From NCBI GenBank assembly GCA_023438785.1, contig JAEXQJ010000185.1, positions 1 to 10,945 on the forward strand: DNA of 10,945 nucleotides. The letters are read 5' to 3'. This document shows positions 6,936-10,945 of the stretch, piece by piece (within the stretch, counting starts at the first letter, position 1; each line of letters begins with the position of its first letter). This DNA comes from Pseudomonadota bacterium. GTDB lineage: Bacteria; Myxococcota_A; Polyangia; Fen-1088. The notes below the pieces were generated by a model. It was not told the origin of the DNA. It made no database searches and worked only from the letters and a program-made list of their open reading frames with translations. Position numbers and translations under genes: made by a program.

Positions 6936-8507
6936 CTACTGGCGTGGCGTACGCCGTCTGCGAGCGAAGACGAGCAGGGCCAGGCCCAGGGCGAGAACCC
7001 CATACGCGCTCTTCTTCGGGCTGGCAGCGCCCGCGGCAAGGGCACATCCACTCGAATCAGAGCTGCCACCGTTCACGGATCCCCCGCTCGCTTCGCCGCC
7101 GTTGCCGCCGGCGCCGCCTTTGCCAGCCTGGCCACCGTTGCCGCTGCGGCCGCCGCCGCCGGTCGCACCGCCGGCAGCGTTGCCGCCGTGCCCACTCGTG
7201 CCTGCAACTCCGGCCCCCCCGTCGGAACCACTCCGTCCGCCAGCGCCATTCCCACCCGTCGCGGCGCTGCCTCCGCTGGCGGCAGAGCCGCCCTTCCCGC
7301 CATTGCCGGCGCCCCCAGCGCTCCCACCAGTCCCGGCATTTCCGCCCGTGCCACTGTGGCCGGCCGTGCCGCTGCCACCGTTTCCGCCGCTGCCGGCCGC
7401 ACCACCGCTTCCTCCCGCACCGGCTGTCCCGGAGCCGCCAGCACCTGCGGCGCCGTTCCCGCCCGAGCCACTCGTCCCGCCCGCGCCGCCGCTGCCCCCA
7501 GCGCCAGAGCTGCCTCCGGCACCCCCACCGCACTTCTCGATCTCGGGATCGATGGCCGCTGCCTTGTCCAGCCCGAGGAAGGGCAGGACGTATTTGGCCT
7601 CGAACAGGGCATCGGACGGACCGTGATCACCGTTGATCGACTGGAACGCGTCGAGGGTCACGTAGCCGCACTCGTTCTGCCAGCGCCGCCGGGTCGCTTG
7701 GTGTTGGCCCAGAGTCACGGTGTCGGTGGTGGTCGGATCCGTCTTCAGGCCCAGAACGTTGGTCCACTGTTTGATCGCTTCAGTGTGGTTTGCGTACTTG
7801 ATCGTGCTGTCGGCGTCACCGTGGAAGAGTTGGACGCGCGGGCGGTGCCCCGAGTAGTTCGGGTACATCTTGCGCGCGATGTCGCCCCACTCCTGGGCCG
7901 TGTGCGTGACCGTGCCGCCCGCGCATTGACCACTCCACGAGCCGGTGGGGTTGCCCGCCGCCCAGCACCCTGCTGGCACGCCGGCGAAGGCTGAGCCGGC
8001 TTTGAAGACATCGGGATATAGGGCGAGGAGGGCTTGTGTGGTCATGCCGCCCGAGGAGTCGCCGGTGACGTAGACGCGCTCCGCGTCGCCCTGGTACTTG
8101 CTAAGCGCGTACTTCACCATTTGAGCGATGGCCTGGGTGTCGCCCCCACCATCCCGCGTGAGGGACTTAGTCGACCCCACGTCCCAGCATCGCCCTTTGC
8201 CTGCGTCATCAACGGCTTGGGGGACGACCATGACGAAGCCGTACTGGTCCGCTGCTGAGACGATTCCGCCTGTCCTGGCTTGGCCGAACACGGCAGAGGC
8301 TGTGCCCCCGCAGTAGTGGACGAGCACCAGAATGGGCGGTTTTGTGGCCACCTTATCCGGCACATAGATGTACATGCTCACGGTCGAAGGCACGCCGCTC
8401 GCGCCCCAGTTGCTAACCGGCTGCAGCGACGCGGCTCTGGCCGGCGACGCTGCGAGAAGACCAATCGTGCCGCACAGAAAAGCGCACAGGCTGATGTTTC
8501 GTGTCAT
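6936..8507 (-). CDS. Secreted PHB-depolymerase/feruloyl-esterase-like hydrolase with Gly-rich tail and MYXO-CTERM-like anchor
   Basis: 523 residues in three parts. A signal peptide (1-25, cut near SPARA-ASL) is followed by an alpha/beta-hydrolase of the LpqC / PHB depolymerase / feruloyl and acetylxylan esterase type at about 27-315. Its triad candidates are S151 in VTGDSSGG (G-x-S-x-G), D233 in LFHGDADSTIKYAN and H295 in NGDHGPSD; the oxyanion-hole region is LVLVHYCGG (60-68). Cys pairs (C66, C107, C181, C195, C280) suggest disulfides outside the cytoplasm. Residues 327-486 are a low-complexity Gly/Ala/Ser/Asn spacer made of GGxGGx units. The end is a Cys (C488), a hydrophobic helix (501-515, AYGVLALGLALLVFA) and RRRR (516-519), which matches the MYXO-CTERM surface-sorting signal. 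The likely role is an extracellular esterase tethered to the cell surface, cutting polyester or plant-wall esters; the substrate is unknown. The ATG at 8507 has GGAGA ten bases upstream. The gene is transcribed alone, divergent from the histidine kinase. Confidence 0.87.
   Translation of the reverse strand: MTRNISLCAFLCGTIGLLAASPARAASLQPVSNWGASGVPSTVSMYIYVPDKVATKPPILVLVHYCGGTASAVFGQARTGGIVSAADQYGFVMVVPQAVDDAGKGRCWDVGSTKSLTRDGGGDTQAIAQMVKYALSKYQGDAERVYVTGDSSGGMTTQALLALYPDVFKAGSAFAGVPAGCWAAGNPTGSWSGQCAGGTVTHTAQEWGDIARKMYPNYSGHRPRVQLFHGDADSTIKYANHTEAIKQWTNVLGLKTDPTTTDTVTLGQHQATRRRWQNECGYVTLDAFQSINGDHGPSDALFEAKYVLPFLGLDKAAAIDPEIEKCGGGAGGSSGAGGSGGAGGTSGSGGNGAAGAGGSGTAGAGGSGGAAGSGGNGGSGTAGHSGTGGNAGTGGSAGGAGNGGKGGSAASGGSAATGGNGAGGRSGSDGGAGVAGTSGHGGNAAGGATGGGGRSGNGGQAGKGGAGGNGGEASGGSVNGGSSDSSGCALAAGAASPKKSAYGVLALGLALLVFARRRRTPRQ
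7047..7527 (-). repeat. Low-complexity GGN/GCN repeat coding the Gly-rich spacer
   Basis: About 480 bases built of imperfect GGC/GGT/GCC/AGC-type triplets encode the GGxGGx spacer of the esterase. The coding strand is strongly G-rich. Because stop codons are rare in such sequence, several other frames on both strands are open for 150-270 codons here; these are artefacts. Repeats like this commonly change length by slippage. Confidence 0.75.
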
Positions 8508-8726
8508 GACGGGAGAGTCTCCATTGGATGAAAGGCAGGTATCGAGCGCCCAGTCCCCGGATCGGCCACGACCGTCTCACCTGTGGCGCAGACTACCTCA
8601 TCCATCGACGAGTCTGTCCGTTCCAACCCGAATCCGGGCTGCAAGCAATCTTCGATTGAGTCTGCACAAGATGTCAAACCGGCTCACTCTCGTCCGGCTT
8701 CGCCACGGGCTGCTAGGATTCCGACG
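8508..8726. promoter_or_regulatory. Divergent intergenic region, esterase / histidine kinase
   Basis: 219 bases between two outward-facing starts, expected to carry both promoters. A GGAGA (8518-8522, minus strand) serves the esterase, and an AGGA (8715-8718) eight bases before the kinase ATG serves the kinase. GAGTCTG occurs twice (8610-8616, 8658-8664) and GAGTCT once more at 8515-8520, possible but unproven protein sites. I saw no convincing Pho-box or -35/-10 pair. Confidence 0.45.
8715..8718 (+). promoter_or_regulatory. Ribosome binding site supporting kinase start at 8727
   Basis: AGGA followed by eight bases and ATG. It favours the 587-residue form of the kinase over the longer frame that begins at 8583. 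Confidence 0.5.
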
Positions 8727-10490
<1,764 letters not shown>

Positions 10491-10498
10491 AAAGGAAA

Positions 10499-10528
10499 GA
10501 CCACCTCGACCGTGAGGCCGAGGTGGTC
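10499..10528. terminator. Hairpin terminator between convergent kinase and phosphate transporter genes
   Basis: Perfect 10-base arms GACCACCTCG (10499-10508) and CGAGGTGGTC (10519-10528) with a 10-base loop, starting 9 bases after the kinase stop. On the plus strand no T-run follows. Read on the minus strand the hairpin is followed by TTTCCTTTT, so it is a textbook intrinsic terminator for transcripts coming from the phosphate transporter side. It may work in both directions. Confidence 0.75.
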
Positions 10529-10872
10529 CAGTCGTCCGGGAGACCTCAGGTCGGAGCCACGCCTGATTGATTACCGGACCCAAGGCTAAGCTAATCGGAG
10601 GATGTTCCCAGCCTGGGGGGGACCGAAGTTGGGAGAACCGCTCGCGCCAGTTGTCATCGGCGCGTCCCTGTCTTTGCTTTAGCTGTCCGTGGTGAAAGTC
10701 AGAGCGAGCCGTTCGGAGTGGCGGCGCCCCGGACAAGGAGGGGGAGGCGCGGAACGTTGGAGGTGGCCAAGCGCGCGACGACGCCGCAGCCGGGCCAGAA
10801 CCTGCCCGAACGGCGACTCGCCACGGGCTGTTGGCCGAGCTCGCCGCGGCCGCCTCGACTCGGCCGGGCCGG
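10529..10872. other. Non-coding stretch between kinase terminator and phosphate transporter stop
   Basis: 344 bases with no convincing gene. Two short plus-strand frames (26 codons from 10602; 69 codons from 10689) lack support. The first half is less GC-rich and holds nested inverted repeats at 10534-10579. Near the transporter stop, GGCCGAG and CTCGGCC bracket about 20 GC-rich bases (around 10833-10865), a weak hairpin. It would be the 3' untranslated region of the transporter mRNA if the hairpin at 10499-10528 is its terminator. Confidence 0.5.
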
Positions 10873-10945
10873 TCAGGCGCCCAGGGCGCGCGCGATGAAG
10901 TACGTGATGGCGGCCATGGCGGCCGAGGCCGGAATGGTGAAGACC
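10873..10945 (-). CDS. C-terminus of PiT-family inorganic phosphate transporter (partial)
   Basis: Only the last 23 codons and the stop (TGA at 10873-10875) are inside the window. They read VFTIPASAAMAAITYFIARA and then LGA. The T-[IL]-P-[AG]-[SC]-A start followed by a hydrophobic helix is the typical last transmembrane segment of PiT/PitA phosphate permeases (W-V-[LF]-T-[IL]-P...). These are low-affinity carriers that bring phosphate or metal-phosphate into the cell using the proton or sodium gradient. The gene faces the PhoR-like kinase tail to tail, which fits a phosphate-related locus. With so little sequence, another secondary transporter cannot be excluded. Confidence 0.6.
   Translation of the reverse strand, partial: VFTIPASAAMAAITYFIARALGA

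Noticed and set aside
5954..7069. Minus-strand open frame of 371 codons across the second pilT
   Set aside because: Same antisense effect; it also overlaps the end of the esterase gene in another frame.
6922..7994. Plus-strand Pro-rich and Arg/Ala-rich open frames opposite the Gly-rich spacer
   Set aside because: They arise from the low-complexity repeat; the minus-strand frame is continuous with a real esterase and a sensible membrane anchor.
8583..8726. Upstream start at 8583 for the histidine kinase
   Set aside because: The extra 48 residues are polar and unlike any kinase domain; ATG 8727 has an AGGA and starts just before the first membrane helix.
10602..10682. 26-codon frame directly after a GGAGG
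   Set aside because: The GGAGG touches the ATG with no spacing, which does not make a working ribosome site, and the peptide shows no features.
10689..10898. 69-codon plus-strand frame, Arg/Gly-rich
   Set aside because: It runs into the phosphate transporter gene on the other strand and has composition typical of antisense GC-rich sequence.

Overview
The window is a GC-rich, densely coded stretch of a bacterial chromosome. It is probably from the Myxococcota (myxobacteria or close uncultured relatives). The pointers are a secreted esterase with a long Gly/Ala/Ser tail ending in a MYXO-CTERM-like anchor (Cys, hydrophobic helix, Arg cluster), a PEGA-domain protein beside a very Cys-rich putative lipoprotein, and paired PilT motor ATPases. 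No mobile element, CRISPR array, tRNA or rRNA was seen.

Layout. (1) Positions 1-4306, minus strand: three same-direction genes that look like one operon. They encode a PEGA-domain membrane protein, a Cys-rich lipoprotein whose start overlaps the PEGA stop (TGATG), and, 23 bases later, a GT-C type multi-membrane-span glycosyltransferase that runs off the left edge. (2) Positions 4307-4405: a short divergent control region with a 14-base palindrome. (3) Positions 4406-6868, plus strand: two adjacent PilT-family type IV pilus retraction ATPases. The first carries an N-terminal module resembling the c-di-GMP-binding MshEN domain. (4) Positions 6936-8507, minus strand: a secreted PHB-depolymerase/feruloyl-esterase-like hydrolase with a cell-surface anchor tail, convergent with the pilT pair. 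(5) Positions 8508-8726: a divergent control region. (6) Positions 8727-10490, plus strand: a PhoR-like sensor histidine kinase with no response regulator beside it, followed by a strong hairpin. (7) Positions 10529-10872: about 340 bases with no convincing gene. (8) Positions 10873-10945, minus strand: the last 23 codons of what looks like a PiT-family phosphate transporter, convergent with the kinase.

Themes. The left half is cell-envelope biology: a surface lipoprotein, a PEGA/TPR protein, a lipid-linked-sugar transferase and pilus motors. The right half pairs a PhoR-type kinase with a phosphate permease, which suggests phosphate sensing, although the partner regulator is outside the window. 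The observation most worth following up is the MshEN-like module on a PilT (retraction) ATPase, because this module is known from extension and secretion ATPases.
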